A stretch of 64,000 nucleotides of DNA. Origin: Paulinella micropora (Eukaryota > Cercozoa > Imbricatea > Euglyphida > Paulinellidae). Position 1 is the stretch's first letter. Each line of letters opens with the position of its first letter. A program made the position numbers and the translations under genes. Below the pieces are notes generated by a model that worked only from the letters and a program-made list of their open reading frames with translations, was not told where the DNA came from and searched no databases. Location of the stretch: positions 1-64,000 of the forward strand of contig WBZZ01002597.1 of assembly GCA_019918135.1 (NCBI GenBank). The letters run 5' to 3'. This document shows, piece by piece, positions 54,801 through 63,983 of this stretch.

Positions 54801-55848
54801 GTATAAGTTAATGAAAGTATATGAAGTATGGCACTGGAAAGAACAGAGCAGTAGCCTATTCAAAGAATACATAAAGACATTCTTGAAGGTTAAGCAGGAA
54901 TCAAGTGGATATCCAGCAGGATGCAATACGGCCGAGGAAAAACAAAACTACATAAGCAGTATGGAAATCAAAATGGGTGTTAAGATGGATGAAAACAAAA
55001 TAGAAGAAAACTCAGGTCGCCGTGCGGTGGCTAAGTTGTGCTTGAACTCCTTGTGGGGTAAGTTTGGAGAGAAGCAGAACAAAAAACAAAACAAAATGAT
55101 AAGGGATAAGGAAACCCTATACAAACTAATGAACGATAAATCAGTTGATAGCATAAATATTAACATAATCAACGACGAAATAATAGAGGCCAGTTATGAT
55201 TTAAAACAAGATGCAGTCAGCGACCCGATTAAGACAAATATTGTAGTTGCTCTATTTACTACCTGCCACGCGAGAATGAGGCTTTATGAGATGATGGACA
55301 GACTAGGCAGGAGAATTCTATACCACGATACGGATAGTGTAATATATACCACAGACCTGACGAAAGGCGAAGATGATGTAAAGACGGGCAAACTACTCGG
55401 GGACTGGACGGATGAATTAAAGGGAGCCAAGATAAAGACCTTCGTTGGAGGCGGGGCAAAGTGCTACGGATACTTATTAGATAACGGCAAAGCCAGTATG
55501 AAAGTGAAGGGCTTCAGTATGAATTACGAGACGAAGAAGGCCTTAAACTTACCTAATATGTTAAGTGTAATCAGTTGCGGGCTTGGTATTAAAAACACAG
55601 ATTTATTTGAGAAGGGTAAAAATGAAGTGGCGGACTTGTTAGAGACTGAGGAAGAATTAAGGATTGCTAAGCGAATTGAGAAGTCTGGAAAAGTTGTTAT
55701 AGTAGAGAATAACAAGATAACACGGGACAAACAAAAGAAAAGAATAACAAGCGAATACTTAGAAAAGATATTTAGTTTTACATATACGAAAAGACAAGTT
55801 ATCGGAATTGTAGAGAATGCGATTGAAACACGGCCGTTTGGATATTAA
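51850..55848 (+). CDS. Protein-primed family B DNA polymerase (element 2)
   Basis: 1,332 residues, open throughout. An N-terminal region of about 340 residues is followed by a cysteine/histidine cluster (CELCLRGYMERH ... CRNCKELKPLEHQC), then 3'-5' exonuclease motifs DFEAT, AHNARGYDCQF and YCHSDVDIL, and polymerase motifs DICSLYPT (A), LCLNSLWGKFG (B) and YHDTDSVIY (C). This is the Polinton replicase, which would copy the linear element from a terminal protein primer. The N-terminal region may supply the priming protein, as in other Polintons (inference). Confidence 0.93.
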   Translation: METHTYNGKVYRLDRLREYKINYEIKLVRGRDVLYIKPKVRGYKIDSPTAQNYLNQVRGAVYFEHHAIPIAPPLPTIEEKKEIKENVRDLMRYGNYEIKRDDRKEHKLGINESIYRVMLNGNFRSFTMRDVIRFIEIILNDFLKRQGQRDKVDVGIEFVDYYGKVSTGQHYVNEISVEKVLERLSSIFQSNESLYMDESGTNFDKLKFVLKSVKMPTGGARLQVLNKLDVYRKKGVICITNSDNLCLARAIVVVKAKIEKHQKYKTILMGRKIQQEMAEALHDEAKVIKDVCGLPEIDTFARHIKYNLVIVEFPDQIVYKTNLVDEKGERLTNLYIMKTEGHYDAITNMKSMLGKKNFCELCLRGYMERHACETKCSICETKGCKGINDKSQWKECEKCNRKFPNTECFNNHMKTNCDVKAKCKSCGLNYRKKDIHKCGYAKCRNCKELKPLEHQCEIVQKEILPPSEQYIFFDFEATQDTGEHIVNHAESQYYDAKEPPVIHKNIQDFCNWAFDTKHCGFTFIAHNARGYDCQFILKWLVDNKQTPFVIYQGGKIMMMTHKKYRFIDSLSFLTMPLSDFPKTFGLTELKKGYFPHFFNTDKNKNYVGLMPHKKHYGYDTMRGDKRKEFLEWYKQQVNNHNHFDMAKEIAEYCHSDVDILRKGCIDFRKQFLEFGIDPFQYTTIASCVMALYRAKFMPVNSIAVLKAEKQNRMASRACVEWLAYRSRLDKTDIKHAFNGGEKMFQLGQSRVYVDGWDEKNKTAYEFYGCHWHGCQKCSNGNAMNAKKNKTMGELYKETMRREKQLSQQVKVISVWECDWSLMKTSERLAEDTNERIMEQEGLNPREAMFGGRTNALTLYWKSRHSDEYAKYIDICSLYPTVMYYDLYPSGHHEIIRPNDDVERKDMRNKIIKKEYFGVAKVKMLPPRGLLHPVLPKADRGKMMYYLCDKCGMTEHHGECKHTDNERAITGTWATPEIYKALDKGYKLMKVYEVWHWKEQSSSLFKEYIKTFLKVKQESSGYPAGCNTAEEKQNYISSMEIKMGVKMDENKIEENSGRRAVAKLCLNSLWGKFGEKQNKKQNKMIRDKETLYKLMNDKSVDSININIINDEIIEASYDLKQDAVSDPIKTNIVVALFTTCHARMRLYEMMDRLGRRILYHDTDSVIYTTDLTKGEDDVKTGKLLGDWTDELKGAKIKTFVGGGAKCYGYLLDNGKASMKVKGFSMNYETKKALNLPNMLSVISCGLGIKNTDLFEKGKNEVADLLETEEELRIAKRIEKSGKVVIVENNKITRDKQKKRITSEYLEKIFSFTYTKRQVIGIVENAIETRPFGY

Positions 55849-55876
55849 TGATGTTTAGTATAGCAAAAACAATATA

Positions 55877-55916
55877 GGTAATCTCCGACACGTAAATCTC
55901 CGACATGTCGGAGATA
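55877..55916. terminator. Palindromes after the polymerase gene (element 2)
   Basis: ATCTCCGACACGT followed by ATCTCCGACATGTCGGAGAT, a perfect 20-bp palindrome, about 30-65 bp after the stop. Confidence 0.55.
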
Positions 55917-55997
55917 GAGATATGGGTTATGGAGTTAAACTTCATAATTTTTTTATTTATTTATTTTTTCTATAAAATATATACCATATACTATACT

Positions 55998-56285
55998 ATG
56001 ACCACCCTCACCAGACTATGCGAGAAGTTTGAGAAACTCTCTATTGAAAATAAAAAAGAAACATTTTCTCTTGCAGATGTTAAAAAGATAATTACTGACG
56101 AAATCCAAATGATTGAAAAGGCACGGGCTGGCAAGCCAAAGGATACTTTTCCATTTGGTAAGTATAAAGGTAAGAAAATTCAAGATATAGCGGTTATTAA
56201 TAAGCCATACCTTGAATGGGTTATGAAACAGCCGTGGTTTGAGAAATTTACCGACATTAAAAGTGAAGTAAAAAAATACATTTAA
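55998..56285 (+). CDS. Small ExoX-C-like protein (element 2)
   Basis: ATG at 55,998 (MTTLTRLCEKFEKLSIEN) is preferred over the longer open frame because it matches the start in element 1. The C-terminal module FPFGKYKGKKIQDIAVINKPYLEWVMKQPWF is conserved. The frame looks whole. Confidence 0.65.
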   Translation: MTTLTRLCEKFEKLSIENKKETFSLADVKKIITDEIQMIEKARAGKPKDTFPFGKYKGKKIQDIAVINKPYLEWVMKQPWFEKFTDIKSEVKKYI

Positions 56286-56313
56286 TAAAAATTATTTTGT
56301 AGTATATATATCA

Positions 56314-56757
56314 ATGACAGACCTGAGCACCAAGCAGGACTACTTGAATGAAATTGAAAAATGGAACATTGACAGCGAAGTTAAGAAACCCACTATTAAA
56401 TGGACTAAGCCTGACATTGTATCTTTCTATGAGCAATATAAACCCAATGTTGGGATTTCCAACATAGATGATAATGTTAAAGTAGTAATTCGTTGGAGGC
56501 TATAACGGACGAAGAGCAGAGCACTCCTTTTACGACTGCAGATTTAAAAGAAACGGGGATTACTGAAATAAAGGCTAATGTAGGGGTAGAAATTGCAAAG
56601 AAAGAAGAACAACAACACGAAGCAGACATTTTTCTTCAGTGGTAAGTATAAAAAAATGAAAATTGAAGATGTCGCTAAGATTGATAAACCATACCTTGAA
56701 TATTTAATTCAACAACCTTATTTTAATAACAAAGACGCGGTAAAAAAATACCTATGA
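56314..56757 (+). pseudogene. Small acidic protein part with a second ExoX-C-like module (element 2)
   Basis: Starts MTDLSTKQDYLNEIEKWN like its counterpart at 35,549. Its right end encodes a diverged KYKKMKIEDVAKIDKPYLEYL module, a second copy of the domain in the preceding gene. Broken, a few breaks. Confidence 0.45.
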
Positions 56758-56788
56758 TATCACATCGCTTTTCATTAATTTTTTTGCT

Positions 56789-58012
56789 TCAATGATCCTC
56801 AAGAAAGTTAGCGATAACATTAATATTGCTACCAGCACCTGCCGACACAGCCTTCTGTGTGAATGTCAAAACATCGTTCGGTGTTAATTGAATATCGTAA
56901 GTTCTGAGATTAATCTGTTGAGTTGAGGTGGCATTTACATAAATCTTAAAAATTGTCGTTCCGTTGGCGATAGCGGTTGCTTTTGTGTCTGTATCTACGA
57001 TTGAAGTTGTGGCATCAACATCAGCAAAACCAGCCCCTGTTAGTGTCCCATTCAATACCATTCTGACGACATTTGACTTAGTATCTTCATTTGTAATACT
57101 TACCAAGGAAGGAAAGACATTTGAATAGTTGGTGAGGCTATTATTGAATAGTGCTTTATTCCTGATACTTAAAATGGGGCTTTCAGTGGTGCTCGTTTTT
57201 TCGTCTCCTTCCGCAGTATTTGTAATACTGGTATTAATAGTATTTGAGCCCTCAATAAATAAACTGGCACTCGCCGTTTTAAGAATTTGTATTCCAGTCT
57301 TTGCATCATTTCTCATTACGGCTGTAAAGGGTAATGTCGTATTTCGCAGGCTTACACCATTATTATCATTCGCATACTTAATCATATGAACTAGTTGGAA
57401 ATCACCAGTCTCAGGATTTTCAATTGAAAACTTAATGGCACCAAATCCGAGATATTGAAATTGAATTTGAAATACATTTCCTACGCTCCAATCTAAGGCA
57501 GGCATAGCCGAAGTTCCATCGCAAGGGTCGTCCCAATCAACTTGGTCAATATAATCTACAGCATTTCCCGAACAATGTGCGATATTCATTCCTGCTTGAT
57601 TTTTGTAAAAATAAAAGCCATTGTTAAGGTCGTTTCCTATTCCAATAAATGAATAGTAATCTTTTGTATCATCCGTTGTCCATAGAGCAGTAAAGCGAGC
57701 AAGTACACCCGTTCCAGTTCTATATTTTATTCTCCTTTTACTTACTAATCCAGCATCCGCCGTCGCATTTGCTTGAGTTTTCAATTCTGCCATATTTTCC
57801 AAAAATGACACACTTGCTTTAGTTTCTGTTTTTGTCCATATCCTAGTATTAATGGTATATGGAAAGATTTCTTGTAATACTGGTGTTAATTGCGCAGTTG
57901 TTGTTTCGCCGAAGGCTGTCTTCATATTATCAATGTGTCCATCATATCCTACTTTTAGGTTAATGAACTCTCCTTTAGGATTTTGTGCTACCAAATTTCG
58001 TTGGTGAGACAT
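56789..58012 (-). CDS. Probable virion surface protein (element 2)
   Basis: 407 residues, homologous to 36,110-37,087 (shared MKTAFGET, PVLQEIFPYTINTRIW, WDDPCDGT and IKFSIENPETGDFQLVH). It carries an additional beta-rich section near the C terminus. Unknown family; a virion role is inferred from position beside the capsid. The frame looks whole. Confidence 0.55.
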   Translation of the reverse strand: MSHQRNLVAQNPKGEFINLKVGYDGHIDNMKTAFGETTTAQLTPVLQEIFPYTINTRIWTKTETKASVSFLENMAELKTQANATADAGLVSKRRIKYRTGTGVLARFTALWTTDDTKDYYSFIGIGNDLNNGFYFYKNQAGMNIAHCSGNAVDYIDQVDWDDPCDGTSAMPALDWSVGNVFQIQFQYLGFGAIKFSIENPETGDFQLVHMIKYANDNNGVSLRNTTLPFTAVMRNDAKTGIQILKTASASLFIEGSNTINTSITNTAEGDEKTSTTESPILSIRNKALFNNSLTNYSNVFPSLVSITNEDTKSNVVRMVLNGTLTGAGFADVDATTSIVDTDTKATAIANGTTIFKIYVNATSTQQINLRTYDIQLTPNDVLTFTQKAVSAGAGSNINVIANFLEDH

Positions 58013-58066
58013 TGTTATATATTATCAAAAAATATAAATTAACTATCAAAATTAATAATTACCCAC

Positions 58067-59536
58067 TTAACTAATTGAAATAACATTTGCCTTCACTTGA
58101 ACCTCTCGCTGAGTAATGGCCACGGTGTAATGGTTGTGAGCATTATTCGCAGTTGTCCCAATGAATTCCCATCGTCGCTCCATAGACAGGTCAAGTCCGC
58201 TAATCTCATTCTGGTCTTTGCTCCACAGCGGACGAGTGTTATCCCAAGCATCAACCCAGAACCAGTTATATTTGTATATGTCCGCATTCATCAAAGCCGA
58301 ACCCTCAATCTTTGATTTCAAATACATATAGTCTTCTTCTAGGGAGGTATCAATATTAAACTCCTGCTGTCGTGCTCCGTCAAATGTGGTGTAAAAATTT
58401 ACAACCTTAGCCTGTGCTCTGTTATCGTGGTCATAAGCAGTATTCTTTTTTTCTTCGTTGTTAAAAACTGAGTGATAAATCTTCTTCAAACGGCGACCAT
58501 GACCTCTGTCAAATCGCATAATAATATTTTGGGTTGTGGATGCTCCAATTGAGTTCTTATAAACATAAGGATAATCAATGTTAAAACTCATACCCTCAGT
58601 GCTAGCAATCTTCGCCTGAATGGATTGAATGACATCAGGATTAGTTTCAACAGCCAGAAACAAAGCAAGATTAGTAACATCAGCACTGACAACCGTCCCC
58701 GCGGAGCCGACATTCGCAGTGTTAGCAGCAGTCGCCGCACCATTAGTCACTGTATAACTAGCTCTGTCAGTAGCACTCCACACAATCCGCATCGTCAAAA
58801 TCTCAGGAAACATAATGGTTTTATCAAGAGCGAAAATAGTATTAATAAGCATACTCAAAGGAATTTTCACATTGATAGCAGCAGCACCATTAACACCTGC
58901 CAAATACTTTGCTTCGTTGTAATTAACATTTACAGGCGAAAGTGTGCCAGTGCCGTCAGTTAATGCTGTATCGTTATGACGACGAGCACTAATGGATGGT
59001 TCAGCAAACATAGCAAGAGTTCTTGCCGCCACGTTATCAGCAACATCTGTCATCGCACGAAAGTTAGTTCTAGTAGCTTCAACAGCACTAACATTAATCA
59101 ATCCATTCGCATTACACTTTTGAAGCATACAGCCGTATCCAGTATCAATATCGTGATTAGGAAGGTCAAGGAAATCCTTCAAAGATATCTCGGGCTTCCA
59201 AAGCATTTTAGTAACCGTCCCGAGATGGTTAAGGTCGCACAGATAAACACCGCTACGGGTCTGAAGTTGAATTTGTCTAATGGATGAAAGGCAGTCCATA
59301 AAAATTCTACTATAAATGTTAGCACCACCTGTTCTAAGAGTATAAGTAAAGCTCAAATAAGAGCGGGCGAGATTGAACGGGCGACTGATAAGGTCAAATG
59401 ATCGTTCTTGCCCACCAGCAGTGGTGACCTCAAAGGTTCCAGAGCCCTCACGTGGAGCAAGTTTATTCAAACGATAAGAAGCACTGATGTAGTCAGTTCT
59501 AGAAAAGTCTAGCTCGCCTCCGTGTTGAGTTGGCAT
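58067..59536 (-). CDS. Major capsid protein, double jelly roll (element 2)
   Basis: 489 residues, open. Start MPTQHGGELDFSRTDYI; features such as FNLARSYLSFTYTL, IFMDCLSSIRQIQL, YTTFDGARQQEFNIDTSLEEDYMYL and NWFWVDAWDNTRPL are shared with element 1 and match the style of Polinton hexon-type capsid proteins. Size is as expected for the group. It would build the icosahedral shell. Confidence 0.8.
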   Translation of the reverse strand: MPTQHGGELDFSRTDYISASYRLNKLAPREGSGTFEVTTAGGQERSFDLISRPFNLARSYLSFTYTLRTGGANIYSRIFMDCLSSIRQIQLQTRSGVYLCDLNHLGTVTKMLWKPEISLKDFLDLPNHDIDTGYGCMLQKCNANGLINVSAVEATRTNFRAMTDVADNVAARTLAMFAEPSISARRHNDTALTDGTGTLSPVNVNYNEAKYLAGVNGAAAINVKIPLSMLINTIFALDKTIMFPEILTMRIVWSATDRASYTVTNGAATAANTANVGSAGTVVSADVTNLALFLAVETNPDVIQSIQAKIASTEGMSFNIDYPYVYKNSIGASTTQNIIMRFDRGHGRRLKKIYHSVFNNEEKKNTAYDHDNRAQAKVVNFYTTFDGARQQEFNIDTSLEEDYMYLKSKIEGSALMNADIYKYNWFWVDAWDNTRPLWSKDQNEISGLDLSMERRWEFIGTTANNAHNHYTVAITQREVQVKANVISIS

Positions 59537-59625
59537 TTTGTTTTTGATTTTTTAGGCAGTTGAGATTATTAACTAATTCACAAGAATATATTTATAGAAA
59601 AAATAATTAAAACAAAAATAATTAT

Positions 59626-60438
59626 TTATCTCTGTTTCAAAAGATTGAAAAAGGATGTAAATAAATTAAAATAATTAGTCTCTCTGTAAATTAATAATGT
59701 TATAACAATACCTAACCCATTAAGATTAATTGCTTGGTCGTTTTCGTCTGTAAGATAAAACCTGAATACATTATTTGAACTGGTTGATAATTTCTTACCA
59801 TACTCAGACCCGCTTCCGTCGTATATAACAGCACCAAATGGTATTTCGTTGGCAGTATATATTTCTTGTAGCACGTGATTATCTCCTTCACCAACTAAGT
59901 CCGATTGAAGATATAGAGTTTTTTCGCCAGTTAGAATAATTACATTTGGTGATTTAATAAAATCATTTGCAAAGAAATATGTTGAGTTTCTATCAAACCC
60001 CATTACCTCGTGAATACGGGTATCACCATCAAATATAAATCGCGGTTGAATACCTCCGTTATTTGAAACACTGAATGTTAATTTGCCATCTTCTGGTTCT
60101 ATGTTGGTATTATTACTGGATACAACATAAGTATAATTATTAGGGCTGTCTGCGGTTAGCACCTCCGACAACTTATTTTTTAGATTGTTCATTGTGTAGT
60201 TTCCTTCAGGTATAGTAATTAAAGCCTCATACCCGTCTTCACTAAGAGTAAAAGTATTATATGGTGAAGCCACAGAGTAATACGACTTTGGAACATAGAT
60301 ATGAAGAATTTTACAATGTGTTGGATTGTCTAGCCCCTTCAAATTGACTTCGTGTGTAAAGTCGCTATCTGTGCCTGTTATTCTGTTTTTACTATTTATG
60401 TAATAGATACCACTACTTCGCCCTCCCTTATAGTCCAT
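59626..60438 (-). CDS. Minor capsid (penton-like) protein (element 2)
   Basis: 270 residues, start MDYKGGRSSGIYYINSKNRITG, almost the same as 38,830-39,642. Expected to sit at the shell vertices (inference from Polinton gene order). The frame looks whole, and a hairpin module adjoins the start codon. Confidence 0.7.
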   Translation of the reverse strand: MDYKGGRSSGIYYINSKNRITGTDSDFTHEVNLKGLDNPTHCKILHIYVPKSYYSVASPYNTFTLSEDGYEALITIPEGNYTMNNLKNKLSEVLTADSPNNYTYVVSSNNTNIEPEDGKLTFSVSNNGGIQPRFIFDGDTRIHEVMGFDRNSTYFFANDFIKSPNVIILTGEKTLYLQSDLVGEGDNHVLQEIYTANEIPFGAVIYDGSGSEYGKKLSTSSNNVFRFYLTDENDQAINLNGLGIVITLLIYRETNYFNLFTSFFNLLKQR

Positions 60439-60612
60439 GATATTTAGAATTGCGCCTCTATCTTGCTAATCGCAAGATTTCTCGCTATATTCTAAACATC
60501 GTTTTTTTCTTTTTCAAAAAAATTAATCGGTTTTCGATGGTTACCAATATCTCAAACAAGTTTGAGATTACGAGTATGAGTGAAACGAATGAGAGTGTAG
60601 TTGATAACTATC
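60439..60612. promoter_or_regulatory. Double-hairpin module, penton to protease (element 2)
   Basis: 60,439-60,501 keeps the TTTAGAAT/ATTCTAAA outer stem but has a different inner stem (ATCTTGC/GCAAGAT). 60,535-60,612 contains an added ATCTCAAAC/GTTTGAGAT hairpin. Spacer 33 bp. Confidence 0.75.
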
Positions 60613-60614
60613 TT

Positions 60615-61064
60615 TCAAATAAAAGTATCAAAATTACCATATCCATTCTGTGCTTTCAACTTTTCCGCTTCTTCTTCTTTTAAGTCTGTGAAACCCGAAC
60701 TAAACTTAAAGCGATTACCTTTAGCCCGCTCCATTAAAAACCTCATTGAGTGCCATCCGCATGTGTCGGTTGTGTCAGATTGTTGTTTTACTTGATTAAC
60801 CTTCATTAATAAATAACTATCGGGGTGGCTTTTGTCAATTAGTCGTTTCATTTGTTGTTGAAAGTCTTCCGTTGGTTGGTAAAGTGCTAATGGGTCATAC
60901 ACTTCCACTGACCTGTCTTTATCCAGACTTACCCATATAGCAATCCAATGAGACCCCGCTTGTTTGTGATTATCCAAATTCATAATAAATCCGTATCGTT
61001 TTCTTTTTTCTGGATTTAGTTTGTAGATTTCATCGCTGGCTATTTGCTCCGAGATACCATCCAT
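60615..61064 (-). CDS. Adenovirus-type cysteine protease (element 2)
   Basis: NLDNHKQAGSHWIAIWV (His), VEVYDPLALYQP (Asp) and QSDTTDTCGWHSMRFL (Gln/Cys) are the catalytic segments of the adenain-like maturation protease that processes capsid precursors. It overlaps the coiled-coil protein gene upstream. Confidence 0.78.
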   Translation of the reverse strand: MDGISEQIASDEIYKLNPEKRKRYGFIMNLDNHKQAGSHWIAIWVSLDKDRSVEVYDPLALYQPTEDFQQQMKRLIDKSHPDSYLLMKVNQVKQQSDTTDTCGWHSMRFLMERAKGNRFKFSSGFTDLKEEEAEKLKAQNGYGNFDTFI

Positions 61065-62655
61065 ATTTTTTCATTATGTCGTCTATTTCATTAGTCATTA
61101 GTCCCCTCCCTTCTCCTTCCTGCTGGGGTTCCTCTGGCTCTGGTTGTTGTGGCTCTGGTGTCTCCGCGTCACTCGGTGGTATGGTTGTCTCCTCTAGTGG
61201 TGTTTGGTCTGGCGGTGTAGTAGTATCTGTTGCCGGCTCTGGTGGCGGGGGTAGCGGTTGGGGCATCCCTTCATCAACATTTAAATCCGCTGAAACTTGT
61301 TTATCTACATTTGGGTCTATTGTCATTTTGTTCGTTAGAGTATTTACAAAATCATGTTTGTTCATTGTGTGTTTCCAATCTTTGCGGGCTAAGTATTTTT
61401 TTATTTTCGCTATTGAAAATACCTTATCAATTAATTCATTTAATGTCTTCGCTCCACTACCTTTTTGTTCAGTAATACCCATATACTCTTCATATCTAGC
61501 ATAATCCGCCACTTTTCTTTTTACGTTTTTCACCTCACTTCCAACATCAATATTAAACCTTTTAATCATGTTAATAATCCACTTTGAAGTGTCTTTGTAA
61601 TTTAATTTGTTATGACCATCATTATCTAGTCTCTTTTTTAAAGCCTGTGCTAACTCTTTTATGGTAATGGTTGGGTGATAAGTTTTTGAAAATCCAGAGA
61701 TTAAAAATTGATTAATTTGTAAATGCTTACCCTTTTCTTCCGCTTTCTTTTTTTCCTTTTCAAGTTTTTCTTTATATTCTTCTGCTAACTTTTTCTGTTC
61801 CTCTAAAGATGTCGCTGTGGCTATAGCCGTCTGAATATCTTGACTGGCTTTTTGTAAGTCTTTGAGACTCATCTTTTTTATGAACTTATCTGTATATCCT
61901 GCTAATTTCAGTGTTTCAATATCTTTCTGCTTTTGCTTTTTTTCTTCCTCATATTGCTCTTTCGTTTTCAATGGTGCTTCATCTCCTAAATTAGGTAAGA
62001 CTGGTGCTTGTGGTGGTGCTCCAAATGGTGGTGCTAATGGTGGTGCTTGTGGCGGTGCTTGTGGTTGTCCCTGTTGTTGTGGCATGATATATTGATACTG
62101 CTGTGGCGGTGGCATAATAGCCAATCTTTGGTTCCTTTGCTGTTCGTATTGTAAATCCTCTATGAGTTTTTGCTCCCTCCTTAGTTCTCTGTCTTTTTGC
62201 TCTTGTCGTTCCTTGATATCGGATAGTTCATTGCGGTGTATCCTTGCTAACTCATCCTGCCTTTCCTTCACATCTGCTACGTCTTTTCGTTCTAGCCTTT
62301 TCTTTTCTTCTTCTAAATCCTCCCTTTTCTTCTTTTCCTTTTCTTCCTCGTCATGTATTAACTCATATTTCTTTTGTAAGTTGCTTTGTATTTGGTTTCG
62401 GTTCTCGTGTTCAAGACGATTGAAATCAGATTTGATTATTTTTTCCCTTGGTTTGCGGCTAGCCCTTTGCGACTTTGGTTTGCTAATATATTTCATAAAA
62501 AGTTTAACAGTTTGTAATGTGCTTAAATCATTTGTTTTCTTACCAAAATTAAGATAATATTTTTTACCCTTCTGGATAATATATGGCCTCCCGCTCTTAT
62601 TTCTATAAACTCGTGGTGGACGGACTTTTGCCCTCTTTGTCTTAGCCGAACCCAT
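61030..62655 (-). CDS. Long coiled-coil virion protein (element 2)
   Basis: 541 residues: basic N terminus (TKRAKVRPPRVYRNKSGRPYII in part), Lys/Glu coiled coil of about 100 residues, Gln/Pro-rich stretch with PPQAPPLAPP repeats, a second charged helix region, and an acidic Pro/Thr/Glu tail. It lies between protease and basic protein. A likely protease substrate and internal virion protein (inference). Confidence 0.55.
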   Translation of the reverse strand: MGSAKTKRAKVRPPRVYRNKSGRPYIIQKGKKYYLNFGKKTNDLSTLQTVKLFMKYISKPKSQRASRKPREKIIKSDFNRLEHENRNQIQSNLQKKYELIHDEEEKEKKKREDLEEEKKRLERKDVADVKERQDELARIHRNELSDIKERQEQKDRELRREQKLIEDLQYEQQRNQRLAIMPPPQQYQYIMPQQQGQPQAPPQAPPLAPPFGAPPQAPVLPNLGDEAPLKTKEQYEEEKKQKQKDIETLKLAGYTDKFIKKMSLKDLQKASQDIQTAIATATSLEEQKKLAEEYKEKLEKEKKKAEEKGKHLQINQFLISGFSKTYHPTITIKELAQALKKRLDNDGHNKLNYKDTSKWIINMIKRFNIDVGSEVKNVKRKVADYARYEEYMGITEQKGSGAKTLNELIDKVFSIAKIKKYLARKDWKHTMNKHDFVNTLTNKMTIDPNVDKQVSADLNVDEGMPQPLPPPPEPATDTTTPPDQTPLEETTIPPSDAETPEPQQPEPEEPQQEGEGRGLMTNEIDDIMKKYGWYLGANSQR

Positions 62656-62661
62656 TATATA

Positions 62662-62809
62662 GATAGTTTAGAATTGCGCTTCGTGCTTTCGCACTCTCAC
62701 TTATTCTAAACCATCGTTTTTTTATTTGAGAAAAAATTAATCTGTTTTCGATGTTTGTAAAACACACGAAAATGAGTGAAACGAATGAGAGTGTGGATTT
62801 ACAAATATC
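62662..62809. promoter_or_regulatory. Double-hairpin module, coiled-coil to basic protein (element 2)
   Basis: 62,662-62,716 with the TTTAGAAT stem; 62,749-62,809 with a different outer stem (TTTGTAAA...TTTACAAA). Spacer 32 bp. Confidence 0.78.
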
Positions 62810-62810
62810 T

Positions 62811-63122
62811 TTACCTAAACTTTACAGCACCTCCTCGTTGCTTACCATACCCAAGTTTTGCGGCAGTAGCACTAACACTACCCGCGTAAGGCACCCCAAC
62901 ACTACTCAATGCCCCCGCAGTCCTAGAGATTACCTTATTATCGCGAAGGAATTTATTAACAGCCAAGGCAGTTTTTCCGACCTTAGCCCAGTTAATCTTT
63001 CCTCCCTTTTGACCACATCCCTTCTTCTTAGTTTTCTTTTTTCCTCCCTTCTGTGGCATTGATGGATTGTATCCGATGTTATATCCTGATGGTTGTGAAA
63101 TTATCACTGGTGATACTGGCAT
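62811..63122 (-). CDS. Small basic core-like protein (element 2)
   Basis: 103 residues from the ATG at 63,120-63,122 (MPVSPVIISQPSGYN). KINWAKVGKTALAVNKFLRDNKVISRTAGAL and KLGYGKQRGG match 42,638-42,892. The frame looks whole. Confidence 0.65.
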   Translation of the reverse strand: MPVSPVIISQPSGYNIGYNPSMPQKGGKKKTKKKGCGQKGGKINWAKVGKTALAVNKFLRDNKVISRTAGALSSVGVPYAGSVSATAAKLGYGKQRGGAVKFR

Positions 63123-63162
63123 ATATAATACAGAAAAATAATTAATTACGAATTTTATTTTT

Positions 63163-63983
63163 TTACTTAAGACGATAAGCAAAGTTTTTTCTTAACTCAT
63201 CATCAACACTTGAAACATAAAGAAAATTAAATCTCTCCTTTGTTGCTTCATGATACTTTTGAAGAAAGTAATCAAAATCAAAAGATAAGTCTAAGTGTTT
63301 ATACACGAGTTCCATTTTATCCTGAGACTGTCTTGGAAAGATTAATAGATAATCTAACTGCTTAATGGCTTCTGGCCGTAGGTCGTTCAGATACTGACTA
63401 GACATAATCACTTTTGATTTATAGTGCCTATTCTTTTTTAACAAATCGCTTACGGACTTATCTCTTAAACCGCTCCCTAATCATCCAAAACAAAAACAAC
63501 CTCTGGCGAAATATACTTACTTGGTCTTTCTTTCGGTGCTTCATTTGTCTGTTTCTTTTTTTCTTCTTTTCCAAAGTATAAAAATTGTGGTTTCTCTATT
63601 TCCTCTTTGTCTTGTTTTACTTCTCCTTCGTGCTCTTCATCCTGCCTGTTCAGTTTGTCTAGTTCATAGTCTATCACATTCACCCCGTCTGATTTGAGAA
63701 AGGTATAAATCGCCATTGGGTTGCCTCTGTTCTTAAAGTGCTTTACCATTGCTTTATAAATGTAGTCCTTGTGAATTGTTGAAGCGATAATGACAATACG
63801 GGTGTTTTTGTCTGTTGTCCGTTTCAGTATTTCAAAGAGTGCTGTCGTCTTACCGCTCTTCTTACGGGCAAGTAGAAATATGTTGGCATACGGCTCATTA
63901 AATAATTTATAACCCTTGGCCTTTTTGTTTCCATCACCCTCTTGTTTTACTGGCTTCACCTTGACATTGTTTATCTTAAGCAT
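63163..63983 (-). pseudogene. Packaging ATPase part (element 2)
   Basis: Starts MLKINNVKVKPVKQEGDG. Walker A ARKKSGKTTALFEIL, Walker B VVFVLDD. FtsK/HerA (A32-like) family. Broken, about one break. Confidence 0.85.
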
